This document shows, piece after piece, positions 1-9,637 of a stretch of 64,000 nucleotides of DNA. Within the stretch, counting starts at the first letter, position 1. Each line of letters begins with the position of its first letter. This DNA is from Valencia hispanica. Lineage: Eukaryota; Chordata; Actinopteri; Cyprinodontiformes; Valenciidae. A program made the translations under genes and the position numbers. The stretch spans positions 4,121,821 through 4,185,820 of the forward strand of contig OY747713.1 of NCBI GenBank assembly GCA_963556495.2. The letters run 5' to 3'. The notes below the pieces were generated by a model. That model saw nothing but the letters and a program-made list of their open reading frames with translations, made no database searches and was not told the DNA's origin.

Positions 1-939
1 AAAGAGGAGAACGAAGCTCTGAGGAGAAACCTCTTAGGTGAGTCTGTCAGAGTTTGGAGGATTCCTCAAGGTTCAGACTGAAAGTCTCAGTGCTGATTGA
101 TCACTTTACATTTAGAAAGCAAATTCAGATCTTGATCTTTGTCCCATTTCTGTCCTCTAATGATGTTAAAGAGACATTGATGGACTGACAGATGCAGGAA
201 GTTAGATTGTAGCTGCAGGACAGAAGACGCCTCCTGCTGCCTCATCATCTACAGAGATTTCTTCCTCCTGACTCACTGAAGTCTTTGTCTTTAAAGATCT
301 GACATGTCTGAAGTGTAAAGAAGGCTGGGAGCAACATGGAGGAACTTGTTATTATTTCTCCACCATTAAATTCTCCTGGGATGATAGCAGACATTCCTGC
401 AAAGCTCTGGGAGGAGACCTGGTCAAGATAGACAGCAGAGATGAGCAGGTATGAATCACTGCTGCAGGTTCATGTTCTCACTGATTTTATTAAATCTTCA
501 TGTTTCTTCTTCTCATCTCAGAAAAGTTTCACAGAGTCACTTTCATCAACTGCTTCTGTTCAGATGTTCCTGGAGACCAGACTGAGAGACATGATGGAGA
601 ACGATGAGGAGAAGTTCTGGATCGGACTGACATTTTCAGAGGAAGTATACAGATGGTCCTGGGTGGACGGATCCCCTTTGACTGAAAGGTTTGACTGATA
701 AAATAAATAAAAATCACGTGTCACTTTGAAGAATTTAACTCTCCAGCACTCACCTGCTGTTTTTTTTTTCCAGCTCTTCTCAAAGTTTTTGGACTAATCA
801 GGGTTTGGAATGTAGAGTTGGATCCAACTGTGTGAAGATGGGAAAGAAAGGAGGAACGGATGATCTGAAGACCTGGTTTTTTGCATCCTGTACATATCCT
901 CAGAAAAGTATCTGTGAGAAAGCAGCTGGACTGAGTTAA
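1..939 (+). CDS. C-type lectin-like receptor, 3' part (lectin gene 1, no stalk exon)
   Basis: Partial gene entering from the left edge. Exons read as 1-37 (end of the neck exon, KEENEALRRNLL), 297-448, 564-688 and 774-939, with GT-AG borders and phases 1, 0, 2 as in every other lectin gene here. The last three exons make one CTLD: CLKCKEGWE, CYYFS, C-K-A-L-GGDLVKID, FWIGLT, WSWVDGSPL, then SICEK and stop TAA at 937-939. The family is animal C-type lectin folds, usually cell-surface recognition proteins. The calcium/sugar motifs EPN and WND are absent (the region reads NQGLECRVG and KTWFFASC), so classical mannose binding is unlikely. The neck exon is followed directly by the CTLD, with no proline/cysteine stalk exon. 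The canonical CTLD cysteines appear present. Transmembrane and cytoplasmic exons lie outside the window. Family call firm; ligand unknown. Confidence 0.85.
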
Positions 940-1338
940 TATGTTTATGTCTGAAGTTCAGTTCAGTCTGTGAATCAATCTGAGTCCAGGATCAAGAAGC
1001 TGCAGAGATGCTGGTTTAATGAAGATGCTGTCATGAACATTTAAAATACACTTCCAGACATCATGAAATGATCATTACATTTTCTACATTTAATCACATT
1101 TTGTTTCTGATTTGTTCTTACCTTTGAAATCTAACAGTTTTTGTAATTTGTAAACTTTTCCAGCATCTGTAGCTGAGCAGATAAAGTTTTTGTTTTTCAG
1201 TCAGATGAGTTCAGTTCCTCATGTCCTGATATGTCAAAGTGTCTTTGGACAAATGACTGAAATGTTGATTAATGCTTTTAAAAATCGCACAGATTTATTT
1301 TAACTTCTCTGATGCAGTATATCAATGTTTATAAACAC

Positions 1339-1364
1339 AATAAACTGATTTATCTGTTAATAAA
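1339..1364 (+). terminator. Polyadenylation signals of lectin gene 1
   Basis: Two AATAAA hexamers, at 1339-1344 and 1359-1364, lie about 400 bp after the stop codon of lectin gene 1 in AT-rich sequence with no other gene. They are plausible 3' end signals; the region 940-1338 would then be 3' UTR. No downstream element was identified. Confidence 0.4.
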
Positions 1365-1580
1365 AAACATGTTTTAAGATTAATCAGCAGCTTTAATCTC
1401 AGACAGTGTGATGGAAAACTGTTTTATGAGAAAGATTCAATCCATGAACTGGGGAAACCTTAAGTTACAGTAACTGTTTTATAAGAATGTTAAACCAGAT
1501 TCGGAGATGGGTAAAACTAAAAACTAAAATCAAACCTGATCTAAAAGCTCCTTTACAGTAGTCTGAAATCACCAAGTTAA

Positions 1581-2162
1581 AGGGGGGGTATTATGCTTCT
1601 TCCAGCCACATATTACCCTTCTATAGCACACTCCAATAAAATTGTCACCTTAAGTCTTTTAAAAGCCCGTCATATATATTCAAATCCACCTTAAAGAAAT
1701 GTACTTCCGCATTGGATGCCTTGATTTTCGCCTGTGCCTCTCTAAGACCCTCCTACTCTTTCTGACACTCCCCCTTCAGTTCGTCACATACTGTGCATCA
1801 TCGCAGCATGCACGGAGTTGGAAAATAAATCCCACAAAAGACGTGCAGCTGCTGCTGGTGTGTTTTAATTCCTGCACCTGGGACTCAGCTGGAGTTGTTT
1901 GAGGTGGGGAGGGGAAGGCAGCTCTGCAGGGGCGAGCCTCTCGGCTGAGTACGTAAGGTCGGAGGAGGAGATGGGTGGAAAAGGCGGGGATAGGTGGGAG
2001 CAGGCGTTTCAGCAACCACAAGAACTACCAGGAGAGACTCAAAGATTACTCTAACATGAGTGAATGGGTCAGAGCAACACTTCAGGTATGTTTTTAATGA
2101 GGGAAAGACAAGTTCTCAGGATATCAAGCTTCAGAAAGTCCATTTTGCATATTGCTCCCCCT
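1581..2162. mobile_element. Non-autonomous TTAA-target MITE (piggyBac- or Kolobok-like)
   Basis: The element is flanked on both sides by TTAA (1577-1580 and 2163-2166). Its ends are imperfect inverted repeats: left AGGGGGGGTATTATGC, right (reverse complement) AGGGGGAGCAATATGC. The 582-bp interior has no transposase; the open frames inside it are not protein-like. TTAA target duplication with short inverted repeats is typical of piggyBac and Kolobok superfamilies, and I cannot separate these by eye. It directly abuts the Rex3 remnant on its right. Confidence 0.7.
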
Positions 2163-2166
2163 TTAA

Positions 2167-4092
2167 AGCGATTTGAACACATCCTGGGGGAGGCGGGGGA
2201 CATTGAGCCTGAGTGGGCCATGTTCCGTGCCTGCATTGTCAACCGGAACTGTGGCCGCAAGGTGGATGGTTCCTGTCGTGGCTGCAACCCTAGAACCCAC
2301 TGGCGGACACTAGCGGTGAGGGATGCTGTCAAGCTTGAGAAGGAGTCCTATCGGGTCTTTTTGGCCTGTGGGACCCCTGAAGCAGCTGATAGGTACTGGT
2401 AGGCCAAGTGGAATGCGGCTTGGATGGTCGCTGCAAAAACTCGGGAATGTGAGGAGTTCAGTGAGGCCATGGAGAACGACTTCCATACGGCTTCAAGTCA
2501 ATTCTGGTCCACCATCCAGCGTCTCAGGATGGGGAAGCGAAAGGGACAGCCACCAACACTGTTTACAGTGAGGGTGGTGTGCTGTTGATCTCGACTCAGG
2601 ACATCGTGAGTCAGTGGATGGAGTATTTCGAAGACTTCCTCAATCCCAAACTGGAAGCGGAGTCTAGTCACTTGGGTCGAGCTCTCCAATCTCTGGTGCT
2701 GAGGTCAAAGAGGTGGTTAAAGAGCTCCTCGGTGGAAAGACCCGTGGGGTGGATGAGATTTGCCTGGAGTTCCTTAAGGCGCTCGATGTTGTGTAGATTT
2801 TGTGCTGAAATATTGCATGGAAATCGGGGGCAGTTCCCTTGGATTGGCAGACAGTGGTGGTGGACCCCCTATTTAGAAAGGGGGACCACAGAGTGTGTTT
2901 GCACTTTAGGGGCATCAGATTACTGAGCCTCCTGGGTAAGGTCTATTCAGGGGTCCTGGAGAGAAAGGTCTGACAGATAGTTGAACCTCCGATCCAAGAG
3001 GAGCAATGCGGTTTTTGTCCCGGCCCTGGAGCAGCTCTACACCCTAGCCATGGTCTTGGAGGGTGCATGGGAGTTCGCCCAACCTGTCTACATGCGTTTT
3101 GCGTTTGACAGTGTCCCTTGAGGAGTCCTGTGGAGGGTGCTCTAGGAGTTTGGGGTACCGAGCCCCTTGATGCGGGCTGTTAGGTCCCTGCACAACTGGT
3201 GAAAAAGCTTGTCATACATTGCCGGAAGTAAGTCAGGGTCATTTCCAGTGAGAGTTGGATTCCTCCAAGGTTGCCCTTTGTCACCGATTCTGTTCATAAC
3301 TTTTATGGAGAGGATTTCTAGGCGCAGCCAAGGTATTGATGGGATCCATTTTTGTGACCACAGGATTGGGTCTCTGCTTTTTGCAGATGATGTGGTCCTG
3401 TTGGCTTCATCAGAACATAATCTACAGCTTTCGCTGGAGCGGTTCGCAGCCAAGTGTTGAGCAGCTGGGATGAGAATCAGCACCTCCAAATCAGAGACCA
3501 TGGTTTGAGCCAGTAAAGGGTAGAGTGCCTTCTCCAGGTTGGGGATGAAGTCCTTGGGGATGGAGTTTAAGTATCTGGGGGTCTTGTTCACAAAACAGGG
3601 AAAAATGGAACGGGAGATCGATAGGCAGAATGGTGCGACATCTGCAGTTTTAAAAGACGAAACTCTTGATGTACCGGTCGGTCTACGTTCCTACACTCCT
3701 CTATGGTCACGAGCTCTGGGTAGTGACCGAAAGAATGAGATCAGGGATACAAGAGGCTGAAATGAGTTTCCTCCGCAGGGTGTCTGGGCTCTCTCTTAGA
3801 GATAGGGTGAGAAGCTTGGTCATCCGGGAGGGGATAAGAGTAGAGCTCCTTCTCCTCCATATCGAGAGGAGCCAGTTGAGGTGGCTTGGGCATCTGGTTA
3901 GGATGGACGCCTCCCTGGTGAGGTGTTCCAGCCACGTCCCACCAGGAGGAGACCATGAGGAAGACCCAGGAAACGCTAGAGGGACTATGTTTCTCAGCTG
4001 GATTCCCCCCGAGGAGGTGGCCCAAGTGGCTGGGGACCAGATCCCATATAAGCGGAATGCAATGGATGGATGGAAAGATTACTGCAGATAAT
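2167..4092 (+). mobile_element. Decayed Rex3-type (RTE clade) non-LTR retrotransposon
   Basis: Reverse-transcriptase remnants lie in several frames. 2167-2560 holds an upstream segment. 2940-3120 resembles the family's GKVY...EEQCGF region. 3209-3460 encodes QGCPLSPILFITFMERISRR and the catalytic box LLFADDVVLLASS. 3539-3600 gives EFKYLGVLFT. 3666-3900 gives YRSVYVPTLLYGHELWVV and RSQLRWLGHLVRM. 3990-4040 gives PPEEVAQVAGD. The stretch GCCCTTTGTCACCG at 3272-3285 is a conserved Rex3 site. Rex3 is a widespread teleost retroelement of the RTE clade. The copy ends in GGATGGATGG-like sequence (4062-4072), in keeping with short tandem tails of this family. Many frameshifts and stops make it inactive; the apurinic endonuclease region is missing or very decayed, so it is probably 5'-truncated. 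Confidence 0.85.
3209..4091 (+). pseudogene. Rex3 reverse transcriptase fragments (FADD box and C-terminal region)
   Basis: This is the best-preserved coding part of the retroelement: one frame at 3209-3460 with the FADD catalytic motif, a second at 3539-3640, and a third at 3666-4091 covering the C-terminal region. At least two frame changes separate them, so no full-length enzyme can be made. The 3' frame continues past the normal family ending by frameshift. Confidence 0.8.
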
Positions 4093-4429
4093 AAAGAGGA
4101 AGCAAACAAGAAATTGGAAATCATTTTCTGATGATGGTTAGTCGCAAAAAATTGTTTTGTAGTTTTATTTAATCTTAAAACTACAAGTTTCACGTTAAAT
4201 TGATGCCTCAGTGTGTTCTTTGTTGGCTCTAGTTTTTCTTTTACCTATTAACAAACATATGAGACCAACTTTGATTATCTCCACCTGCGCTAGAAGCCTA
4301 TGGGGTGCCGTTCCTAAAGTTACACAGTCAAAAGTTAACAGCAATGATTAGGGTTATTTAGCCTGTCATAAGACAAATAGGTGTAAATTTTTCAAAGTCA
4401 GATTTTTGTCCAAGTTGTTTATTAATTTC

Positions 4430-4640
4430 TAAAGCTTTTCAAACTAAATATTTAGCTTGCATGCTAAATATTTAGCTCCAAACTAAACATGTGCCTTGTC
4501 TACTAAATATTTAGTCTACAAACTAAATGTTTGACTTTAAACTAAATACTTAGTTACCAAGCTGACTATTTGGTTTGAAGCCAAACATTGAGCTAGCAAG
4601 CTAAACTGGCTAGCTAAATATTTAGCTTTGAACAAAGCAT
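4430..4640. repeat. TAAATATTTAGC repeat field, left arm
   Basis: This is an AT-rich degenerate array of near-palindromic words such as CTAAATATTTAGC, alternating with short GCTAGC-containing spacers. Its mirror lies at 6765-7070 in the right arm of the foldback element. It holds no gene. Confidence 0.65.
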
Positions 4641-4654
4641 TTATACGGTGGCCG

Positions 4655-5740
4655 GGAAGTGCAAAACAAAATTACAATAACCTGAAACACTTTTACATTT
4701 TTACCGAAACACATTTACAAGTTTACCGAAACACTTTTACAAGTTTACCGAAACACTTTTACAAATTTACAGAAACACATTTACAAGTTTACTGAAACAC
4801 TTTTACAAGTTTACCGAAACACTTTTACAAATTTACCGAAACACATTTACAAGTTTACCGAAATACATTTACAAGTTTACGAAACACATTTACAAATTTA
4901 CCGAAACAAATTTACAAATTTACCGAAACACATTTACAAGTTTACCTAAACACATTTACTAGTTTACCGAAACACTTTTACAAGATTACCGAAACACTTT
5001 TACAAGTTTACCGAAACACTTTTACAAGTTTACAGAATCACTTTTACAAGTTTACCGAAACACATTTACAAGTTTACCGAAACACATTTACAAGTTTACC
5101 GAAACACATTTACAAATTTACAGAAACACATTTACAAATTTACAGAAACACTTTTACAAGTTCACCGAAACACTTTTACAAGTTCACCGAAACACTTTTA
5201 CAAGTTTACCGAAACACATTTACAAGTTTACCGAAACACTTTTACAAATTTACCGAAACACTTATACAAATTTACCTAAACACATTTACAAGTTTACCGA
5301 AACACATTTACAAGTTTACAGAAACACATTTACAAATTTACAGAAACACATTTACAAGTTTACCGAAACACATTTACAAGTTTACCGAAACACATTTACA
5401 AGCTTACCGAAACACATTTACAAATTTACAGAAACACATTTACAAATTTACAGAAACACATTTACAATCTTACCGAAACACATTTACAAGTTAAAAAAAG
5501 AAACACATTTACAAATTTACAGAAACACATTTACAAGTTTACCGAAACACATTTACAAGTTTACCGAAACACATTTACAAGTTTACCGAAACACATTTAC
5601 AAGCTTACCGAAACACATTTACAAATTTACAGAAACACATTTACAAATTTACAGAAACACATTTACAATCTTACCGAAACACATTTACAAGTTAAAAGAA
5701 GAAACACTTTTACAAGTTTACCGAAACACATTTACAAAGA
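4655..5740. repeat. 22-bp tandem repeat, left arm (TTACAAGTTTACCGAAACACAT type)
   Basis: About 48 tandem copies of a 22-bp unit, with variants at three positions (CACTTT or CACATT; AAGTTT or AAATTT; ACCGAA or ACAGAA). A longer block ending in GTTAAAA(A/G)(A/G)AG recurs at about 5460-5500 and 5670-5705, which shows higher-order duplication inside the field. It lies wholly inside the foldback element and is paired with a shorter field in the other arm. No coding content. Confidence 0.9.
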
Positions 5741-5807
5741 CATGACCTGGAAATGATACTGCAGGGATGAGGTTAGGGTCAGGACAAGACCAAAGTGGTA
5801 ACAGAAA

Positions 5808-6230
5808 TTGGAATCAATCCTGCCAGCAGCTCAATCTGCAGAGATGTTTTGCCCGTTTTGCGGAATCTTTTTTCAAGTTTTAGGGACATTTTGTGGTGAT
5901 TGTGGACATAGTTTGGACTTTGAGAAGGGAGAGGGAGAAGAGGTCGGTTTTATGGACTGCCTCGTAAAGTATTTAAACGAAGGCCACTCATACAGTGTGA
6001 TTGTTGACATCATGGAACGGCTTCACAGTGTCCGCCTGTCTTTGTGGACCGTGATATCAGAAACACCATCAGACCTCTTCCCCCTAAAACTTGAAAATAG
6101 ATTCGGAAAAACGGGCAAAACATCTCTGCAGATTGAGCTGCTGGCAGGATCGATTCCATTACTGTTACCTCATCCCTGCAGTATCATTTCCAGGTCATGT
6201 CTTTGTAAATGTGTTTCATTAAACTTGTAA
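5808..6230 (+). pseudogene. Zinc-ribbon reading frame in the foldback element's centre (possible integrase-type transposase N-terminus)
   Basis: A 140-codon open frame spans the innermost arms and spacer. Residues 14-33 show CPFCG and CGDCG, a CX2C-X10-CX2C zinc-ribbon pattern. Residues 50-80 (YLNEGHSYSVIVDIMERLHS, then VRLSLWTV) look like the helix-turn-helix start of integrase-type (IS3-like) eukaryotic transposases, where a zinc ribbon precedes a 'growing through short repeats of helix' DNA-binding part. This comparison is from memory and is tentative. From about residue 98 on, the frame runs into the inverted copy of its own start and then into the repeat field, so the catalytic domain is missing. 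It is probably a relic of the autonomous parent; a host gene is unlikely. Confidence 0.4.
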
Positions 6231-6465
6231 ATGTGTTTTTTAAACTTGTAAATGTGTTTCGTAAACTTGTAAATGTATTTCGGTAAATTTGTAAGTGTTT
6301 CGGTAAATTTGTAAATGTGTTTCGGTAAATTTGTAAATGTGTTTCGGTAAACTTGTAAATGTGTTTCGGTAAATTTGTAAATGTGTTTCGGTAAGATTGT
6401 AAATGTGTTTTGGTGAATTTGTAAATGTGTTTTGGTAAAAATGTAAAAGTGTTTCAGGTTAATGT
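6205..6465. repeat. 22-bp tandem repeat, right arm (inverted)
   Basis: About 11 copies of the reverse complement of the left-arm 22-bp unit (GTAAATGTGTTTCGGTAAA type). It is much shorter than the left field, so the arms have diverged in copy number. Confidence 0.85.
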
Positions 6466-6764
6466 CATTTTGTTTTGCACTTCCCGGCCACCGAATATTT
6501 ACCTTAAAAATAATTTACTGGCTGATGAGCAGAAGTGGACTACCAAAATAAAAATTGGGTCTTTCGAACCTTTATATAAACTGCTGGCGACATTGTTTAT
6601 TTTCCTCCCAACACATCCAACAATTAAGTTTAAAACATAGGACCAGCCGTTTTAAAGGCAATGCAGATGTTTAATGATAGATTTACAGCATCAGTAACAG
6701 CACCAGCAGCAGGAGTTTATATAGAGGTTACTGGGATCTTGCTTTAATATGCAAGTGAATTTGC

Positions 6765-7070
6765 ATATTTGCTAAATATTTAGCTCTGTGTTAAATGTTT
6801 ACTTCAAAGCTACATTTCTAGCTAGCCAGTTTAGCTTGCTAGCTAAATATTTAGCTCTGTGTTAAATGTTTACTTCAAAGCTACATTTCTAGCTAGCCAG
6901 TTTAGCTTGCTAGCTAAATATTTAGCTTCAAATTAAATATTTAGCTTGGAGCTAAATATTTATTTCCTAAACTAAATATTTAGCTTACAGACAAAATATT
7001 TAGTTTACAAACTAAATATTTAAATATTTAATTTGTAAACTAGGCTAAGTATTTAGCTTGCGAACTTAAA
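6765..7070. repeat. TAAATATTTAGC repeat field, right arm
   Basis: This is the mirror of the left-arm AT-rich field. It contains a direct duplication of a segment of about 75 bp (TTTAGCTCTGTGTTAAATG at about 6779 and again at about 6854). No coding content. Confidence 0.65.
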
Positions 7071-7213
7071 ATATGACATTTATAAATGAATAAATAGCAT
7101 GGACTCAAGAATGAGTAAAAATTAACCCCTATTTTCTTCGTATGATAGGCTAAATGACCCAAATTATTGCTGTTAATGTTTGACTGTGTAACTTTACAAA
7201 CAGCACCTCATAG

Positions 7214-7751
7214 TTGCCCAGGCCCCCAGTGTCTAGGGGGCCAAAAGCATTTTTCTTTACTTTATTTTATTCAATGACTGCATATTTTACAAACATTGCA
7301 ACTTATAATAAACTCATAGGCGCATATCAGGAGAGTTGTATCAATATTTTTGGTATTTTTATGAATATAACCAATGCTGAAGTTTCTAAAAATTATGAGC
7401 TTAACATTTTCCGGGACGAACATGGAGGTATTGGCCAGGGGACATACTAAACCTACTAAATATAAATTTGTATAAGACTACCTATAAAGCACCAACACTG
7501 GATGCAGCCCAGAGACCCACATCCATCTGAATGATCTCAGCTCTTCAACATACACTGAAATAGCTGAATTGCTGAGTCTGGAGTTCTCTGTGGTTATTAT
7601 GCCCTCTGGTGGAGAACTGTTGCTACTAAATACCGTTAGTCATCCTAGGAAATGTTCAGAAGCAACTGTACAACCCGTCTACTGAACCCTGAAGTAGGTG
7701 AGAACATCTGATCAGAGGTTTAGTTTTATAGATGTCAGCTTCAGATGTTGG
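7214..7751. other. Intergenic stretch without recognised gene
   Basis: No lectin exon, RNA gene or transposon end was recognised between the foldback element and the first duplicated lectin block. The first (cytoplasmic) exon expected for lectin gene 2 was not found here. Confidence 0.5.
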
Positions 7752-7810
7752 CTGTTTGCTGTGAGTTTGTCTCCAGGTTCTGATGTGGTTCTCCTCTAAA
7801 TGCTCCTCAG

Positions 7811-8870
7811 GTGAAGCTGCTGTCTCTCAACATGAAAACCCAAACAGAACCTCCAAGCTGCCATCAGAGAGAGTAGTCCTGCTGGTTCTGGTCTCTCTGC
7901 TGGCTGCTGCTCTCATCATCATCTGTCTTTTGAAATGTAGTATTAATTGTGGGTAATGTTACTGGAATTCTGATTTAAACTCACTGAAACTAATTGCTCT
8001 CCTTTCTAAAATCAGCATTGGATAAGATTCACACCAATCAGACACTCCAAACTCTGAAAGAGGAGAATGAAGCTCTGAGGAAAAATCTTTTAAGTGAGAC
8101 TGTCAAGGTTTAACTTATGAAGACAGAACAATGTAGCCTGCTAAATGTTCACCATGTCCTCCACCACGTTCTAAATGTCCACCGCCTCCTCATCCGTTAA
8201 CCTCCAAACTACCTCCTTAATTTCTTCCTCCTACCGCTGTAAACATGAATAAGTCATGAATAAGTCAGCGTTTATTATTTCTCCAACGATAAATCCTCCT
8301 GGACTGAGAGCAGATGTTCCTGTAGAGATCTGGGAGGAGATCTTGTGAAGATAGACAGCAGAGAGGAGCAGGTATGAATCACTGCTGCAGGTTCATGTTC
8401 GCAATGATTTTATCTCATCAACATGTTCAGAGTCATTTTCATCTATTTATTCTGTTCAGATATTCCTGGAGGTCAGACTGAGAGACATGACGGAGAACAA
8501 GGATGACCTCTTCTGGATTGGACTGACGGACTCAGAGGAAGAAGGAAGATGGTTGTGGGTGGATGGATCTCCTCTCAGCCCAAGGTTTGATAGTTGGGAA
8601 GACAATTTGCTAAATTTCAAGATTAAAAATCTCTGAGATTTCATATTTAGTCATATTTATTTGCTACATTTTGCCTGTTCTTTTTCTTTCAGTTTAACTT
8701 TCTGGCATGAAGGAGAACCCAACAACTGTACAGGAAGGAACCAAACTGGAGAGGAATGTGTGAGGATGGAGAAGAAAGGAGATCTGATCCGTTGGGATGA
8801 TCATTCCTGTGATGTTCCTCTGAGAAGTATCTGTGAGAAATCAGCTAAATTTGATTGTGTTTGTGTGTGA
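7811..8870 (+). pseudogene. Lectin gene 2, deletion-damaged paralogue of gene 3
   Basis: Recognisable exons are: transmembrane 7811-7920 (SKLPSERVVLLVLVSLLAAA), neck 8016-8093, CTLD exon 1 remnant 8264-8371, CTLD exon 2 8460-8584 and CTLD exon 3 8693-8870. Compared with gene 3, a deletion of about 110 bp removes the transmembrane exon's end and splice donor. A second deletion of about 820 bp removes the stalk exon and the start of CTLD exon 1. A third, of about 490 bp, lies in the 3' flank. The CTLD coding parts that remain are clean, with EPN (GEPNNCTG), WDD (IRWDDHSC) and two N-glycosylation sequons (NCT, NQT). No first exon was found upstream. Without the donor and stalk it cannot make the normal protein; expression of an alternative CTLD-only product is possible but unsupported. 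Confidence 0.8.
8137..8217 (+). pseudogene. Relic proline/cysteine stalk exon in pseudogene 2
   Basis: Between the neck and CTLD exons a frame after TGTAG reads PAKCSPCPPPRSKCPPPPH and runs into a stop at 8218-8220. It resembles the stalk exons of the array genes but has no splice donor. The same relic is in gene 3 (11825-11905), so it predates the A/B duplication. Confidence 0.55.
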
Positions 8871-8964
8871 AGTTCAGTCTGTAAAACCTTCTCAGAGCAG
8901 GATCAAGCAGCGAGATTGTTTGGCTCCATCAGCATGTGCATAATTACAAGCACAGTTTAAAATG

Positions 8965-9050
8965 TTGGATGGATGGATGGATGGATGGATGGATGGATGG
9001 ATGGATGGATGGATGGATGGATGGATGGATGGATGGATGGATGGATGGAT
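8965..9050. repeat. (GGAT)n microsatellite, long allele
   Basis: About 21 uninterrupted GGAT units. The paralogous site in block B has only about 7 (13961-13989). The open frames across it in both directions are repeat artefacts. Confidence 0.95.
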
Positions 9051-9637
9051 GCAGGGCCGCTGCTAGGCTTTTGGAGGCCCTGAGCATAATTGGCCAGGGA
9101 GGCCTCAGAATAATGAGGAAGTGGACAGTAAGTGAAGACTCCTCCTTTTCAAGTTCAGCAGGAAGTTTGTTAAACATAAAGTCATGAAACAAGAAGCTTT
9201 TGTATCGACAGATCTGAAAAACTGAACATTCTACAGAGGAGGGAGGCTGGAGGTGAGTTTAGTTTATTTTCTGACCAATTCAAAGAAAATCTGAGGGGTT
9301 TTCCTATTTTATTCATTTCACCTCATTGTTAACTTTGTTCGTTTAATATTTTTTAACTATTCTAGCTTCTTTTATAAGTTGTTTTTGGTGAGTATTTTGA
9401 AGTAAATAGATAAAATATTTAAATTAATCTTCTGTCTGGACTGTTTTGCTGTATGAATATAACAGCTGGAGCTTCAACAATCAGTAAATGGTTTATATCA
9501 TGTGTTTCTTTAATTATGAAACTGAAGTGATGAGAACAGCCAAACTTTAAGATGTTACGTTTTTTTGTTCCTTTTATATAAGCTGCTACAGGAAACCTCA
9601 GCTGTGACTGTGTTTGTTCTCAGGGTGAAGTGTCTCC

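Larger units (their letters stand above)
4298..7213. mobile_element. Giant foldback (palindromic) element with 22-bp repeat arms
   Basis: The two ends are reverse complements: CTATGGGGTGCCGTT at 4298 pairs with AACAGCACCTCATAG ending at 7213. Matching continues inward through AAGTTACACAGTCAAA, the TAAATATTTAGC region, the 22-bp repeat fields, and CATGACCTGGAAATGATACT (5740-5760 with 6176-6196). The innermost arms are about 5811-5868 and 6101-6158. The arms are about 1.57 kb and 1.11 kb around a spacer of about 230 bp. The layout is that of foldback-type DNA transposons. No clear target duplication was found. The centre carries a zinc-ribbon reading frame, described separately. Confidence 0.75.

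Noticed and set aside
4655..5740. CRISPR-like appearance of regular 22-bp repeats
   Set aside because: There are no unique spacers, the repeat is directly contiguous, the arms mirror each other, and the genome is a vertebrate.
8936..9187. Open frames with [12 protein letters not shown] or HPSIHPS-type repeats
   Set aside because: They are translations of the GGAT microsatellite and flanking non-coding sequence.
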